This document shows positions 22,913 through 33,119 of a stretch of DNA of 64,000 nucleotides, one piece after another; the stretch's first letter is position 1, and every line of letters starts with the position of its first letter. Location of the stretch: positions 33,418 through 97,417 of the forward strand of contig JAFTGB010000027.1 in assembly GCA_017458125.1 (NCBI GenBank). Direction: 5' to 3'. The translations under genes and the position numbers were made by a program. Below the pieces are notes generated by a model. That model ran no database searches, was not told the origin of the DNA, and was given only the letters and a program-made list of their open reading frames with translations. The DNA is from Prevotella sp. Its GTDB lineage: Bacteria > Bacteroidota > Bacteroidia > Bacteroidales > Bacteroidaceae.

Positions 22913-24427
22913 ATGAAGAAAAAGAACATTGGTCTTATCCTCATCTTGTCGGTGCTGGCCCCTACGGCGGCGAGTGCCCAGCGGTTGCTGTCGCTTGACA
23001 GCTGCCGTGCCATGGCACTGCGCAACAACAAGCAGCTCAGCGTCTCCAAGGTGAAGCAGGAGGTGGCTGCCAACCTGCGCAAGTCGGCACGTACCAAGTA
23101 CCTGCCGCACGTCAGCGCGCTGGGAGCCTACGAGTGGACCAGCAAGGAAATCTCGCTGTTGAGCGACGACCAGAAGAGTGCCCTCTCCAATTTGGGCACC
23201 AACCTGTCGACGGCTGCCAGCGGTCAGGCCGGGCAGGTCATCGAGCAGGTGCCGCAGACCGCCTGGCAGGCCTTGGGACTCTTGGGCATCACCCCCGAGC
23301 TGTTGCAGCAGCAGTTAGGTACGGTGATGGGTGAGTTGGGGGCTGTGGGCAACGGCCTCGGCCAGAAAGTGGTTAACGCCTTGCGCACCGACACCCGCAA
23401 CATGTTTGCCGGTGCCGTCATGGTGACGCAGCCCGTGTTTATGGGTGGTGCTATCGTGGCCATGAACAAGATGGCCGACATCGGCGAGGAGATGGCCGCC
23501 AACTCCTACGAGGCGAAGCGCCAGCTCACGCTCTACAATATCGACAAAGCCTACTGGCAGGTGGTGTCGCTGCACCACAAGCAGCAGTTGGCCGAGAGCT
23601 ATCTGGACTTGGTGAAGAAGCTGGACGGCGACGTCCAGAAGATGATACGCGAGGGTGTGGCTACCCGTTCTGAGGGACTGAGCGTCAGCGTCAAGGTGAA
23701 CGAGGCCGAGATGGCCCTCACCACGGTCAACGACGGCTTGGTGCTGTCGAAGATGCTGCTGTGCCAGCTCTGCGGACTGCCCTTAGACGAGCAGGTGACG
23801 CTGGCCGACGAAGTGAGCAAAGACCTGAGCATCGTCAGCGACGACTCTCAACTCTCAACTTTCAACGCTCAGCTGATAGACAACCGTCCCGAGCTGAAGC
23901 AGTTGCAGAACATGGTGGACATGAGCCGCCAGCTGACCAACATCCTGAAGGCTGGCAACCTGCCGCAGGTGGCGCTGACCGGCGGCTATGCCGTCACCAA
24001 CCCCAATCTGTTCAACAGCTTCCAGCGTAAGTTCGGCGGCATGTGGAACGTGGGCGTGCTGGTGCGCGTGCCCATCTGGAACTGGGGCGACGTAGCCTAC
24101 AAGGTGCGTGCCTCGAAGGGAGCCACCGCCATTGCCACCCTGGAACTGCAGGACGCCCGCGAGAAGATAGCGCTGCAAGTCAACCAGAGCAGCTTCCGTG
24201 TGGGGGAGGCCAACAAGAAGTTAGCCATGGCCCAAACCAACATCAGGAAAGCCGACGAGAACCTGCGCACGGCCAACCTCGGTTTCCGCGAAGGTGTCAT
24301 CTCGTCGACCACCGTCATGGAGGCCCAGACGGCATGGCTGCAGGCCCAGTCGCAGAAGATTGACGCCGAAATCGACGTCCGTCTGAGCCGTGTCAACCTG
24401 CAGAAAGCGCTGGGTACGCTAAAATAA
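22913..24427 (+). CDS. TolC-family outer-membrane efflux protein
   Basis: 504 residues. Signal peptide MKKKNIGLILILSVLAPTAASAQ; TolC repeats RLLSLDSCRAMALRNNKQLSVSK and later DNRPELKQLQNMVDMSRQLTNILKAGNLPQVALTGGY, VRVPIWNWGDVAYKVRASKGA, with long helices characteristic of the periplasmic channel. It forms the trimeric exit duct of a tripartite pump together with the adaptor and ABC-2 proteins downstream. A short in-frame microrepeat (CTCTCAACTCTCAACTTTC; 23846-23871) encodes DSQLSTFNAQL between the two halves. The following gap to the adaptor gene is filled with a microrepeat. Confidence 0.9.
   Translation: MKKKNIGLILILSVLAPTAASAQRLLSLDSCRAMALRNNKQLSVSKVKQEVAANLRKSARTKYLPHVSALGAYEWTSKEISLLSDDQKSALSNLGTNLSTAASGQAGQVIEQVPQTAWQALGLLGITPELLQQQLGTVMGELGAVGNGLGQKVVNALRTDTRNMFAGAVMVTQPVFMGGAIVAMNKMADIGEEMAANSYEAKRQLTLYNIDKAYWQVVSLHHKQQLAESYLDLVKKLDGDVQKMIREGVATRSEGLSVSVKVNEAEMALTTVNDGLVLSKMLLCQLCGLPLDEQVTLADEVSKDLSIVSDDSQLSTFNAQLIDNRPELKQLQNMVDMSRQLTNILKAGNLPQVALTGGYAVTNPNLFNSFQRKFGGMWNVGVLVRVPIWNWGDVAYKVRASKGATAIATLELQDAREKIALQVNQSSFRVGEANKKLAMAQTNIRKADENLRTANLGFREGVISSTTVMEAQTAWLQAQSQKIDAEIDVRLSRVNLQKALGTLK
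23846..23871. repeat. CTCTCAACT microrepeat inside tolC-type gene
   Basis: ACTCTCAACTCTCAACTTTCAAC-type units translated as SQLSTFN in the inter-repeat linker of the TolC protein. Confidence 0.5.
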
Positions 24428-24479
24428 TTGAGAACTGAAAACCGAAAATTGAAAATTGTAAATCGAAAATAAAAAAGAG
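24424..24479. repeat. GAAAATTGAAAATTG-type microrepeat
   Basis: Units GAGAACTGAAAACC, GAAAATTGAAAATTGTAAATC fill the 52-nt gap between the tolC-type and hlyD-type genes. Confidence 0.65.
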
Positions 24480-25463
24480 ATGAGCGCTAAAACACAGCAT
24501 AACAACATCCTGTACGCAATCATCGGATTTGCGGCAGCCGTGGCCGTCGTGGCCTTGATAGGATATTTTACCTTGGGTCGTGAACCGGAGCTGATACAGG
24601 GACAGGTCGAGGTCAGTGAGTACCGCGTGTCGAGCAAAGTGCCGGGACGCATCCTTGAACTGCGCGTCAAGGAGGGCGACTACGTCAAGGTGGGCGACAC
24701 GCTGGCCATCCTCGACGCCCCGGAGGTGCGCGCCAAGATGGAGCAGGCGCAGAGCGCGGAGAACGCCGCCGCCGCCTTGGAGCTGAAAGCCCAGAACGGT
24801 GCCCGCGAGGAGCAGATACGCGGAGCCTACAACGTGCTGCAGCAGGCCAAGGCCGGACTGGAGATTGCCGAGAAGTCGTACCAGCGCATCCAGCGCCTGT
24901 TTGACGAGGGCGTCGTCAGCGCGCAGAAGCGTGACGAGGTGTATGCCAGCTACAAAGCCATGGAGGCTCAGTGCAAGGCAGCCGAAAGCCAGTACGACAT
25001 GGCACGCAACGGTGCCCGCCGCGAAGACAAGCTGGCCGCCGCCGCACAGGTGGGCCGTGCCCGCGGTGCCGTGCAGGAGGTGAACAGCTACATCCACGAG
25101 ACAGTGCAGACCGCCCAGATGGAGGGCGAGGTCACCGACGTGTTCCCCAAGGTGGGCGAACTGGTCGGCACGGGGTCGCCCATTATGAGTGTCGCCGTCA
25201 TGACCGACATGTGGGGCACGTTCAACGTGCGCGAAGACCAGCTCGGCGGCATGGAGGTGGGCAAGACGTTCAAGGCTTTCGTCCCCGCCTTCAACAAAGA
25301 GATAGAGATGAAGGTCTACTACATGAAGGACATGGGCTCGTACGCTGTGTGGAAGGCCACCAAGACCAACGGCCAGTACGACCTGAAGACCTTCGAGGTG
25401 AAGGCCCGTCCGGTGGAGAAGTTCGACGGTCTGCGTCCGGGCATGAGCTTGATAGTAAAATGA
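24480..25463 (+). CDS. HlyD-family periplasmic adaptor
   Basis: 327 residues. An N-terminal membrane anchor (NILYAIIGFAAAVAVVALIGYFTLG), a lipoyl half-motif GQVEVSEYRVSSKVPGRILELRVKEGDYVKVGDTLAILD, a hairpin of long helices (about 80-205), and the returning lipoyl/beta-barrel part (AQMEGEVTDVFPKVGELVGTGSPIMSV; VNPRPGMSL-like ending GLRPGMSLIVK). It links the inner-membrane ABC-2 proteins to the TolC duct. Order coiled-coil, tolC, hlyD, two ABC-2 permeases is compact and unidirectional. Confidence 0.92.
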   Translation: MSAKTQHNNILYAIIGFAAAVAVVALIGYFTLGREPELIQGQVEVSEYRVSSKVPGRILELRVKEGDYVKVGDTLAILDAPEVRAKMEQAQSAENAAAALELKAQNGAREEQIRGAYNVLQQAKAGLEIAEKSYQRIQRLFDEGVVSAQKRDEVYASYKAMEAQCKAAESQYDMARNGARREDKLAAAAQVGRARGAVQEVNSYIHETVQTAQMEGEVTDVFPKVGELVGTGSPIMSVAVMTDMWGTFNVREDQLGGMEVGKTFKAFVPAFNKEIEMKVYYMKDMGSYAVWKATKTNGQYDLKTFEVKARPVEKFDGLRPGMSLIVK

Positions 25464-25510
25464 TGAATGACGAATGTTGAATGGCGAGTTACATTCAACA
25501 ATCCACATTG
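25461..25510. repeat. GAATGTTGAATGGCGAG-type microrepeat with inverted part
   Basis: TGAATGACGAATGTTGAATGGCGAG and the partly complementary CATTCAACAATCCACATTGACAT fill the 49-nt gap before the first ABC-2 gene. Confidence 0.5.
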
Positions 25511-25512
25511 AC

Positions 25513-26682
25513 ATGACGGTAGTTAGGCAGATATTTGAAATCATGATGCGGGAGTTGCTGATTCTGCGCCAGAATCACATCTACCGTCTCTGCATGGTGC
25601 TCTTTCCCGTGTTCGTCATCGTCTTCTTCACGTCGATGATGGACGACGGCGTGCCCTCGGAGCTGCCAGTGGCCGTGGTCGACCTCGACAATACCTCCAC
25701 GTCGCGCTCGCTGACGCGCAGGTTAGACGCCTTCCAGATGTCGAAGGTGGTAGCGCGCTATCCCAGCGTGTCGGAAGCCCGCCGCGCCATACAGCGCAAC
25801 GAAATCTACGGTTTCCTCTACATTCCCAAGGGTACCACCGACAAGCTGCTGGCCAGCCGTCAGCCCAAGATTTCCTATTACTATACCAACACCACGCTGG
25901 CCGCAGGCTCCATGGTGATGAAGGACATGAAGACCATCTCCACCTTAGGCTCCGCCGCAGTGGGGCAGGCCATGCTGAAAGCCCGTGGTGCCACCGACCG
26001 GCAGGTGCAGGCCGCCCTGCAGCCCATCCGTGTCGACTTGCACCAGATAGCCAACCCGTGGAGCAACTATAATGTCTACCTCACCACGGTCATGGTGCCG
26101 GGCATACTGATGCTCTTCATTTTCCTCATCTCTACCTACTCGTTAGGCACCGAGCTGAAGTTCAACTCGTCGAAGAAGTGGTTGGAGATGGCCGACGGCA
26201 ACATGCTGGTGGCGCTCACGGGCAAGTTCCTGCCGCAGGCCATCATCTGGCTGGCCATTGTCTTCGGCTACCAGTGGTACGTGTTCTACCATTTAGGCTT
26301 CCCCCACTCGGGGTCGCCGTGGATGCTCGTGCTCCTCGGTGTGATGCAGGTGTCCGCCTCGCAAGGCTTCGGCATCTTCGCCTTCGGACTGATGCCCTCG
26401 CTGCGCATGTCGATGAGTATCTCGTCGCTGTGGGCCGTGCTCAGCATTTCGATGGCCGGTTCGGCGTTCCCCGTCATGGGCATGGACGCTCCCCTGCAGT
26501 CGCTGTCGTGGCTGTTCCCCCTGCGCCACTACTGGATGATTTACCAGGCGTGCGTGTTCAACGGTTTCCCCCTCATTGAGGCGTGGTTCCATTTTGCTGC
26601 CTTGGCCGCCTTCATGCTGCTGCCGTGGCTCGTTGTTAAGAAGATTAAGAATGCCATGCTGACCTATGTCTATATTCCGTAA
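25513..26682 (+). CDS. ABC-2 type transporter permease (YhhJ/YbhR-like), first copy
   Basis: 389 residues from ATG 25513 (the in-frame codons before it are the translated microrepeat). One N-terminal span (YRLCMVLFPVFVIVFFTSMMDD), a large extracytoplasmic loop (about 45-175) with PVAVVDLDNTSTSRSLTRRLDAF, then five spans to the C-terminus (VMVPGILMLFIFLISTYSLGTELK and others). This is the ABC2_membrane_3 layout. It overlaps the next gene by 17 nt. No ABC ATPase is encoded in the operon. Confidence 0.85.
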   Translation: MTVVRQIFEIMMRELLILRQNHIYRLCMVLFPVFVIVFFTSMMDDGVPSELPVAVVDLDNTSTSRSLTRRLDAFQMSKVVARYPSVSEARRAIQRNEIYGFLYIPKGTTDKLLASRQPKISYYYTNTTLAAGSMVMKDMKTISTLGSAAVGQAMLKARGATDRQVQAALQPIRVDLHQIANPWSNYNVYLTTVMVPGILMLFIFLISTYSLGTELKFNSSKKWLEMADGNMLVALTGKFLPQAIIWLAIVFGYQWYVFYHLGFPHSGSPWMLVLLGVMQVSASQGFGIFAFGLMPSLRMSMSISSLWAVLSISMAGSAFPVMGMDAPLQSLSWLFPLRHYWMIYQACVFNGFPLIEAWFHFAALAAFMLLPWLVVKKIKNAMLTYVYIP

Positions 26683-27934
26683 CATATACAAGGACATCGA
26701 GGACGCCTGCTTCATCTGGTGGAAAGAGATGCGGCGCGTGGTGAAGGACGAGGGCGTGCTCATCTTCTTCATCTTGGTGCCCTTAGCCTATCCGCTGCTC
26801 TACTCGTGGATATACAACAACGAGGTGGTGCGCGACGTGCCCGTGTGCGTGGTCGACAACTCGCACTCGCAGCTCTCGCGGCAGTTCATCCGCATGTGCG
26901 ACGCCTCGCCCGATGTCCATATCAAATACTACGCCCAGGACTTGGACGAAGCCAAGTCGCTGGTCAGCCGCCAGCTGGTCAAGGGCGTCTACCTCATCCC
27001 CTCCAGCTTCGAGGCCGACACCTACGGCATGAGGCAGGGCGTCGTCAGCGTCTACTGCGACATGAGCCTGATGCTCACCTACAAGGCCATCTACCAGACG
27101 GCCCAGATGGTGACCATGGAGATGGGTACGAAGCTGAAGAAGCAGGTGGGTGGCAGCTATACCGCTCGCGACGCTGCCATACAGACCAAACCGCTCGACA
27201 CCGACGACGTGCCGCTGTTCAGTCCTGCCGGAGGCTACGGCTCGGGCATACTGCCTGCCGTCCTCATGCTCATACTGCAGCAGACGCTGGTCTTGGGCAT
27301 CGGACTCTCGGCCGGTACGGCGCGCGACGAGAACCCCTACCGCATGTTGGTGCCCATTGGCGACACGCGCTACTCAAGTACCATGCCCATCGTCTTAGGC
27401 AAGGCGCTGTGCTACCTCATGATATTCATGGTCATGGGCACATGGCTCTCGGCTGCCGTCCCGCGTCTGTTCCACTTCCCGCAGTTGGCCACATGGCAGT
27501 CGCTGCTGTGGATGATGCTGCCCTACACGCTGGCCTGCATCTTCTTCGGCATGATGGTGTCGTGCATGGTGAAGTATCGCGAGAATGTCATGCTCATGGT
27601 CGTCTTCGTCTCCGTACCCCTGCTGTTCCTGACCGGCGTGTCGTGGCCGCAGAGCAGCATACCCAGCTATTGGCAGGGTGTCAGCTGGCTCTTCCCCAGC
27701 ACCTTCGGCGCACGGGCCTACATCAGGCTCAACACCATGGGCGCCAGCTTCAGCGACGTGCTGCCCGAGATACGCATCCTCTGGATACAGGCCTTCTGCT
27801 ACTTCGTGCTGACCATCTGCGTCTACCGCTTCCAGATTTATCAAGCCCGCATCCACGCCAAGGAGCGCCTGCAGTTCCTGCGTCACAACCGCGCCTCGCG
27901 CTTGGCCGAGGAGGCTGCCGCACACCAGTCTTGA
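26666..27934 (+). CDS. ABC-2 type transporter permease (YhhJ/YbhR-like), second copy
   Basis: 422 residues. A paralogue of the preceding gene: VKDEGVLIFFILVPLAYPLLYSWIYNNEVVRDVPVCVVDNSHSQLSRQFIRM, a large soluble loop, then five spans (GILPAVLMLILQQTLVLGIGLSAG...). Together the two permeases should form the inner-membrane heterodimer of an exporter with the HlyD and TolC proteins. The missing ATPase must come from elsewhere in the genome or the pair may work differently. Translation is coupled to the first copy. Confidence 0.85.
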   Translation: MSIFRNIYKDIEDACFIWWKEMRRVVKDEGVLIFFILVPLAYPLLYSWIYNNEVVRDVPVCVVDNSHSQLSRQFIRMCDASPDVHIKYYAQDLDEAKSLVSRQLVKGVYLIPSSFEADTYGMRQGVVSVYCDMSLMLTYKAIYQTAQMVTMEMGTKLKKQVGGSYTARDAAIQTKPLDTDDVPLFSPAGGYGSGILPAVLMLILQQTLVLGIGLSAGTARDENPYRMLVPIGDTRYSSTMPIVLGKALCYLMIFMVMGTWLSAAVPRLFHFPQLATWQSLLWMMLPYTLACIFFGMMVSCMVKYRENVMLMVVFVSVPLLFLTGVSWPQSSIPSYWQGVSWLFPSTFGARAYIRLNTMGASFSDVLPEIRILWIQAFCYFVLTICVYRFQIYQARIHAKERLQFLRHNRASRLAEEAAAHQS

Positions 27935-28010
27935 AACGGCACTGTGTTCAGCATGATGACTGTCAAAAGGTAACATTTCATGCTGATTAGTGAAACAAAA
28001 AAACACCCTA

Positions 28011-28061
28011 CACCCGCGACACCCACAACACTGGACGTCAGTGTTGTGGGTGTCGCGGGTG
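28011..28061. terminator. 23-bp perfect hairpin terminator (bidirectional-looking)
   Basis: Arms 28011-28033 and 28039-28061 are perfect reverse complements with a 5-nt loop, flanked by an A-run before (AAACAAAAAAA) and AAAAAA after. It ends the export operon and marks the border to the AT-rich island. Confidence 0.8.
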
Positions 28062-28079
28062 CAGGCAGAAAAAATCATT

Positions 28080-28212
28080 CAACTATACAGAGATAAAATG
28101 AGAAATGAGGAATGAGGAATGAGAAATGTAAATGAAAAATGTAGAAATGACAGTAATCATAAACTTCAAACTCCACACTTCAAATATCACACTTCAAACT
28201 TCACAGTTGATG
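28080..28212. repeat. microrepeats GAGGAATGAGAAATG and CACACTTCAAACTTC types
   Basis: Two runs: AATGAG/GAATGA/AATGTA units (about 28092-28150), then ACTTCAAACT/CACACTTCAAA units (about 28163-28210). The remaining gap to 28336 shows no gene. Confidence 0.65.
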
Positions 28213-28335
28213 CAGATAATAAAAATTCTGACCATCAGAATTTATTTTCCCATGATGGGAATTTCTTTAGTGAACTGCGTCCGATGACTTATTATTTCCA
28301 AATCCTCAATATTTATTAAAATTGAATACATTCTT

Positions 28336-28366
28336 ATTGGAGTCTCAGTAAAAACCACTAAATTTG
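28336..28366 (+). promoter_or_regulatory. promoter of the nuclease-helicase island
   Basis: ATTG at 28336-28339, 19-nt spacer, TAAATTTG at 28359-28366, 51 nt before ATG 28417. First promoter after the hairpin, so the three following genes form their own operon. Confidence 0.6.
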
Positions 28367-28416
28367 TGTTCAAAACCGATAGCTATTGAAATGAAGGTTA
28401 TTAAATATATCAGTCT

Positions 28417-30615
28417 ATGAACGAGATTAAATGTCCTAACTGTGGAAAGGTTTTCTCTGTTGATGAGGCAAGTTACGCTTCAGTTGTTAGTCAGATACGA
28501 ACAAAGGAGTTTGAATCTGACCTGGACAAGCGCATCAAGGAAATAAAGAAACAAGAGGAAATGCTCCGGCAATCAGACAAGTTGCAGGCAGAGCAAGGAT
28601 TCATGCAACAGCTAAATGCCAAAGAGAATGAACTGGAGAAGAAAAACGCAGAAATTGCACGTTTGGAAGAACAAGTAAAAGGAATTGCTGTAACAAAGCA
28701 TGCAGAGTACGAAAAACAACTTGCTGAAAAGAATATAGAAATCGCAAAAGTTAAAGAGCAAGTTCAGGCCGCTGTTCAAGCTACTCAAATCGAATATAAC
28801 GAAAAACTTGCAAATCGAGATGCTCAAATAGCCAGATTAGAAGAAAAGGTTAAAACATCAGGTATCTCTAAACAGGCTGAAATAGATAAGGTTATTGCTG
28901 AGAAAGACGTACAGATACAGGAAAAAGAGCAAGAATTAAACTCCCTTCGTGAACAATCACGTGGAAGTGAGCAAGCTAAACAATTGGAGCATGAAAAACA
29001 ACTTGCAGAAAAAGATTCTCAGATTGCCCGCTTAGAAGAAAAAATAAAGGGTATCGAGATTTCAAAGCAGGCAGAACTTGAGCGAGAGCTGGCTGCCAAA
29101 GAGACTGAAATACTTCAGCTAAAAGGAGAAATCTCTCAGAGTCAAGGGCTTATAGAGGTTGCTGTTTTAAAAGAGCAAAACAAAGCGAACCAGATAATCC
29201 AACAGAAAGATGGAGAAATCTCTTCGTGGAAAGAACGACTCGAAGTAGAGAAGAACGACTCCATGCGTCGTGAACAGGACATACGTCAAGGATATGAACT
29301 GCAATTGAGACAAAAGCAGGAAATGGTGGACTATTACAAAGACCTAAAAACTCGTATGTCCACTAAGATGGTTGGGGAAACATTAGAAGTTCACTGCAAC
29401 ACGCTATTCAATACCACCATTCGCCCCATCATGCCAAATGCATATTTTGAAAAAGACAATGACGCTTCAGGCGGCTCAAAGGGAGATTTCATCTTTCGAG
29501 ACTTTGATGGTGACTTCGAATATATTTCTATCATGTTCGAAATGAAAAACGAAATGGACGAGACAGCCACGAAGCATCATAATGAGGATTTTCTGAAAAA
29601 ACTGGATGAGGATTGTAGAACCAAGAAATGTGAATATGCCGTACTGGTCTCGCTGTTAGAACCAGAAAGCGAATTATACAATACTGGAATTGTGGACATG
29701 AGTCATCGCTACCCCAAAATGTATGTCATTCGTCCTCAGTTTTTCATTCCAATTATCACATTGTTGGTTCAGACCTCCAAGAAGAGTATTGCCCTACAGA
29801 GGCAACTTGTATTGGCTCAAAGCCAATCTGTTGACGTCACCAATTTCGAGTCGAAACTTAACGACTTCAAGGAGCGATTTGCCAATAACTATCGTCTGGC
29901 CAGTGAGAAATTCCAGAAAGCTATCGAAGAGATTGATAAGTCAATTAAGCATTTACAGGAAATTAAGGCCAATCTTCTTGGTTCAGAAAACAATCTCCGT
30001 CTTGCCAACAATAAAGCAGAAGAGTTGACCATTAAGAAACTGACCTATAAGAACCCTACGATGAAAGCCAAGTTTGATGAGGCGAGAGATATTAACAAGA
30101 TAGAAACTGATGCCTATAAAAATGTGTCTGCAAGTATACTTCAAAGAATAGACGAACCCGATTCCACTCATCAAGATGAAAATAAGTTTAAGAATGAATT
30201 TGGTAAGAAAGAAGCACTTGTCGGAGACCGTGTTTTGTATGATCACAGATACTGCACTGTAATAAATAAAAGAACTACAAAGGGGGAAATGCGCCTAATT
30301 GTGAAATATGATAATGGAACCGTGGACAATGTTCCCAATGACTGGGAAAGGTATTCAATTGTTGAAAAGAAACAAGAATTGGATAAAGAATGCCCATCTA
30401 AAACCGAACTATCCAGTCAACCAGGGAATCTTGTAAAACGTACTGCGAAAGTTGGTGATAGAATCGTACGAACTTCTGACAAACTCATTGGAATCGTTAT
30501 TGGTGTGCAAAGCGTGTCAAATGGCATAGAAAAATTAATTTTCAAGTTAGAAGACGGAACTAATAGCAGCGTATTTAACTCTGTTGAGTTTTATAGGGTC
30601 ATAGAAGAATCATAA
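28417..30615 (+). CDS. DUF2130 PD-(D/E)XK nuclease-like coiled-coil protein with two C-terminal barrel modules
   Basis: 732 residues, AT-rich codons. Start CPNCGKVF (Cys6, Cys9) is a half zinc ribbon. A coiled coil of about 270 residues follows, with a repeated 'EKQLAEKd.[11 protein letters not shown]' block. The DUF2130 core (about 310-450) has Glu321/Glu324 in GETLEVHC, Asp357 in [10 protein letters not shown] and Glu375-x-Lys377 in MFEMKNEM: the pattern E...D-x17-ExK of PD-(D/E)XK nucleases. The C-terminus carries two beta-rich modules, [18 protein letters not shown] (about 605-650) and [20 protein letters not shown] (about 680-730), both repeated in the next gene. Nuclease activity is inferred. 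Next gene begins 2 nt after the stop. Confidence 0.8.
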   Translation: MNEIKCPNCGKVFSVDEASYASVVSQIRTKEFESDLDKRIKEIKKQEEMLRQSDKLQAEQGFMQQLNAKENELEKKNAEIARLEEQVKGIAVTKHAEYEKQLAEKNIEIAKVKEQVQAAVQATQIEYNEKLANRDAQIARLEEKVKTSGISKQAEIDKVIAEKDVQIQEKEQELNSLREQSRGSEQAKQLEHEKQLAEKDSQIARLEEKIKGIEISKQAELERELAAKETEILQLKGEISQSQGLIEVAVLKEQNKANQIIQQKDGEISSWKERLEVEKNDSMRREQDIRQGYELQLRQKQEMVDYYKDLKTRMSTKMVGETLEVHCNTLFNTTIRPIMPNAYFEKDNDASGGSKGDFIFRDFDGDFEYISIMFEMKNEMDETATKHHNEDFLKKLDEDCRTKKCEYAVLVSLLEPESELYNTGIVDMSHRYPKMYVIRPQFFIPIITLLVQTSKKSIALQRQLVLAQSQSVDVTNFESKLNDFKERFANNYRLASEKFQKAIEEIDKSIKHLQEIKANLLGSENNLRLANNKAEELTIKKLTYKNPTMKAKFDEARDINKIETDAYKNVSASILQRIDEPDSTHQDENKFKNEFGKKEALVGDRVLYDHRYCTVINKRTTKGEMRLIVKYDNGTVDNVPNDWERYSIVEKKQELDKECPSKTELSSQPGNLVKRTAKVGDRIVRTSDKLIGIVIGVQSVSNGIEKLIFKLEDGTNSSVFNSVEFYRVIEES

Positions 30616-30617
30616 CC

Positions 30618-33113
30618 ATGACAGAAATAAATAAAAATTTCTTTGATGAAATCACCCTATATGAGGACAAAGGCCTGAGAGATTATCAGGTCTTCAACAA
30701 GCATGAGATTTACAAGAAGTGGATATATAAGAAATCTATTCTGATGCAAATGCCTACAGGAACAGGGAAGACAAGACTTTTTGTGTCCATGATTAACGAC
30801 TTCAAAAAATATTGTAGGCTACATAATATCTATATTAATGTTCTAATTATTACTCACAGAAAAGAATTAGTTGAACAAATTAAGAATGAATTATTCTGGA
30901 ATTACAACATCGGAAGCACCCTAATTACAGCAGAATGTAAGGATTCACATTTAAATCCGATGCCAGTATGTATAGCTTCGATTCAAACGTTACAACGCCG
31001 ATTAGAAGCACACTGGAGTAATTATCCGTTTGATTTTGTAATAGTAGACGAGGCACATCATACAAAAGCCGCAACATACAAAAAAGTAATAAACACTTTT
31101 AATCATTCCAAGATATTAGGCGTGACTGCAACCCCATACAGACTTAATGGTGAAGGATTTACAGAGGAATATGAAGATCTGATAGTATCTCCATCTGTAA
31201 AACGATTCATTGAAGCTGGATGGTTAAGTAACTATGATTATTATTCAATAAAAGAAGATAGTGAATTATATACAGGTCTATACGATATTCCTCTTGACAA
31301 AGATGGTGATTATGCCAAAAAATCACTTTGGCATTACATGAATCGTGATCAGATTAAATCTGAAATTATAGGGTCATACATAAAATATGCAAGAGGGAAG
31401 AAAACTATTATCTATACAATAAATAAAGCCCATAACAAACAACTTTGCCAAGAATTCAAAAAATGTGGGATTTTTGCCCGCGCTATAGACAGCGACACTA
31501 CCCAAGATGAAAGAAAACTGATAGTAGAAGAATTCAGAAAAGGTCACATTGATGTCCTTTGTAATGTTGACATATTTACAGAGGGTTTCGATTGCCCTGA
31601 CGTGGAGGCAATACAATTAGCTCGCCCGACACGATCTCTTGCGCTTTATTTACAACAAGTTGGTAGAGGACTTAGGATTGCTAGAGGAAAAAGAAAAGTG
31701 ATTTTCTTAGATAATGTTGGCCTACACAACAGATTCGGCTTCCCTGCATCTAAACGTATGTGGTATAAACATTTTGTAGGTCAACCTATTGATGAAGCCA
31801 CACATTTTGTACAAACTGAACAGGAAAGAGAACCTTTTGATATGAAAGTGTACAATCGTGATTTATCAGAAGGTTGCGAGGAGATGATCCTCATAGAATC
31901 TACAGGCATTAACAATATCGTTGAGGAAGCAAAAGCAAACTTTATTATTGAGAAAGAGTCAAGACTAAAGAAACTAATTAGCGATATTTTTGATATTAAT
32001 CGTAGAGTTTTTGAAGAATTTGTTACAGAATATTCAGAACAACACATGTCGTACACATCTGAATTGGTGGAGGACTTAGTAACTCCATGCACATTCATAG
32101 ATTGTGAATGTGAAGACTTGAATTTCTGGAAAAAACAAATAAAGAAAGAATTCAAACCTATTATAAAGGGTAACGCAATAGTTTACGGAAGTTTTTTTGA
32201 CATAGATGACTACATTAGGACGAAAAGCCAAATGATCCTTTCCCGATTTAATTATGAGTTAAGGATGGCACGATCTTTTTATTTTACTATGCTTGAAGAT
32301 TATTCCGCTAAACAATTATATGACTTCTTTTTAATCGAATATGGCAAAAGCCATATTATGACTAAAAAATTTGAAACAATTTGTTTATGTGGTTATGAAT
32401 CATTAAGATTTGAACAGATAGTAAAGTTATGGAATTCTTCTAAACTATTATCAGAAAAGAAGACAACAGAAAAAAAAGAAGACTTTTCAAAAAACAGCAA
32501 GAATAATAGTAAACTGCAAATTGGAGACAAAGTTGTACATAATCAATGGGGCAACGGGACTATTAAAGAAGTAATTCTCGAAGACTCTCTCTACAGCGTT
32601 GAATTTGATTCCTTATCAGCAGATTACATTCTTGAAAATGCCGAATCACTTCAAAAGATTAATGAAAAAGAAGAATGTTCCAGTAATGAAGAGACTGGGA
32701 CAACCTCTCATTTAATCCATGACACAAAAGATGCTAAAAAAGGAGATTGGCTGATATATAATTCTAAAAGATGTAAAGTTATAAGCAGAAACAGTACCCA
32801 AAAAAGACTTACGGTTGAATATGACAATAAAGTAAGAGACAACATTCCTGATAATAGTTCTTGTTATACTTTTTACAATATAAATGACGCAATCCCCAAT
32901 GGGATGAAGAAAATTTACAGGGAAGCCTGTGTAGGAGATAAAATAATGAAAAATGACGACTTGTCTATAGGAGATGTAATTGATATAGAAAAAACAGAAG
33001 AAGCTTCAAAAGTTATAGTAAAATTTGAAAGAGGAACGACTGATTGGTTTTTTAATGATCCAAAACTTTTTTGCGTCTTAATAAACAAAACAAATATTTA
33101 TATACCGAAGTAA
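30618..33113 (+). CDS. DEAH superfamily 2 helicase with C-terminal Tudor-like modules
   Basis: 831 residues. Helicase core: Walker A QMPTGTGKT (Lys51), motif Ia VLIITHRKELVEQ, DEAH box VDEAHH (144-147), motif III VTATPYR, helicase C domain with KKTIIYTINKAHNKQLC, DILCN.. VDIFTEGFDCPDVEAIQLARPTRS and motif VI QQVGRGLRIARG. It is like the SSL2/RM-type helicases of COG1061. Residues about 430-630 form an uncharacterised helical part. Then come a UvrD-type Tudor module (LQIGDKVVHNQWGNGTIKEV) and the two modules shared with the DUF2130 gene (KKGDWLIYNSKRCKVISRNS; ACVGDKIMKNDDLSIGDVID). The shared tail suggests they act on one complex or substrate. Confidence 0.9.
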   Translation: MTEINKNFFDEITLYEDKGLRDYQVFNKHEIYKKWIYKKSILMQMPTGTGKTRLFVSMINDFKKYCRLHNIYINVLIITHRKELVEQIKNELFWNYNIGSTLITAECKDSHLNPMPVCIASIQTLQRRLEAHWSNYPFDFVIVDEAHHTKAATYKKVINTFNHSKILGVTATPYRLNGEGFTEEYEDLIVSPSVKRFIEAGWLSNYDYYSIKEDSELYTGLYDIPLDKDGDYAKKSLWHYMNRDQIKSEIIGSYIKYARGKKTIIYTINKAHNKQLCQEFKKCGIFARAIDSDTTQDERKLIVEEFRKGHIDVLCNVDIFTEGFDCPDVEAIQLARPTRSLALYLQQVGRGLRIARGKRKVIFLDNVGLHNRFGFPASKRMWYKHFVGQPIDEATHFVQTEQEREPFDMKVYNRDLSEGCEEMILIESTGINNIVEEAKANFIIEKESRLKKLISDIFDINRRVFEEFVTEYSEQHMSYTSELVEDLVTPCTFIDCECEDLNFWKKQIKKEFKPIIKGNAIVYGSFFDIDDYIRTKSQMILSRFNYELRMARSFYFTMLEDYSAKQLYDFFLIEYGKSHIMTKKFETICLCGYESLRFEQIVKLWNSSKLLSEKKTTEKKEDFSKNSKNNSKLQIGDKVVHNQWGNGTIKEVILEDSLYSVEFDSLSADYILENAESLQKINEKEECSSNEETGTTSHLIHDTKDAKKGDWLIYNSKRCKVISRNSTQKRLTVEYDNKVRDNIPDNSSCYTFYNINDAIPNGMKKIYREACVGDKIMKNDDLSIGDVIDIEKTEEASKVIVKFERGTTDWFFNDPKLFCVLINKTNIYIPK

Positions 33114-33119
33114 CAAATT

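Noticed and set aside
28119-28319. 66-residue open frame before the island
   Set aside because: It is a translation of the AATGAG and ACTTCAAA microrepeats, with no start signal or homology.
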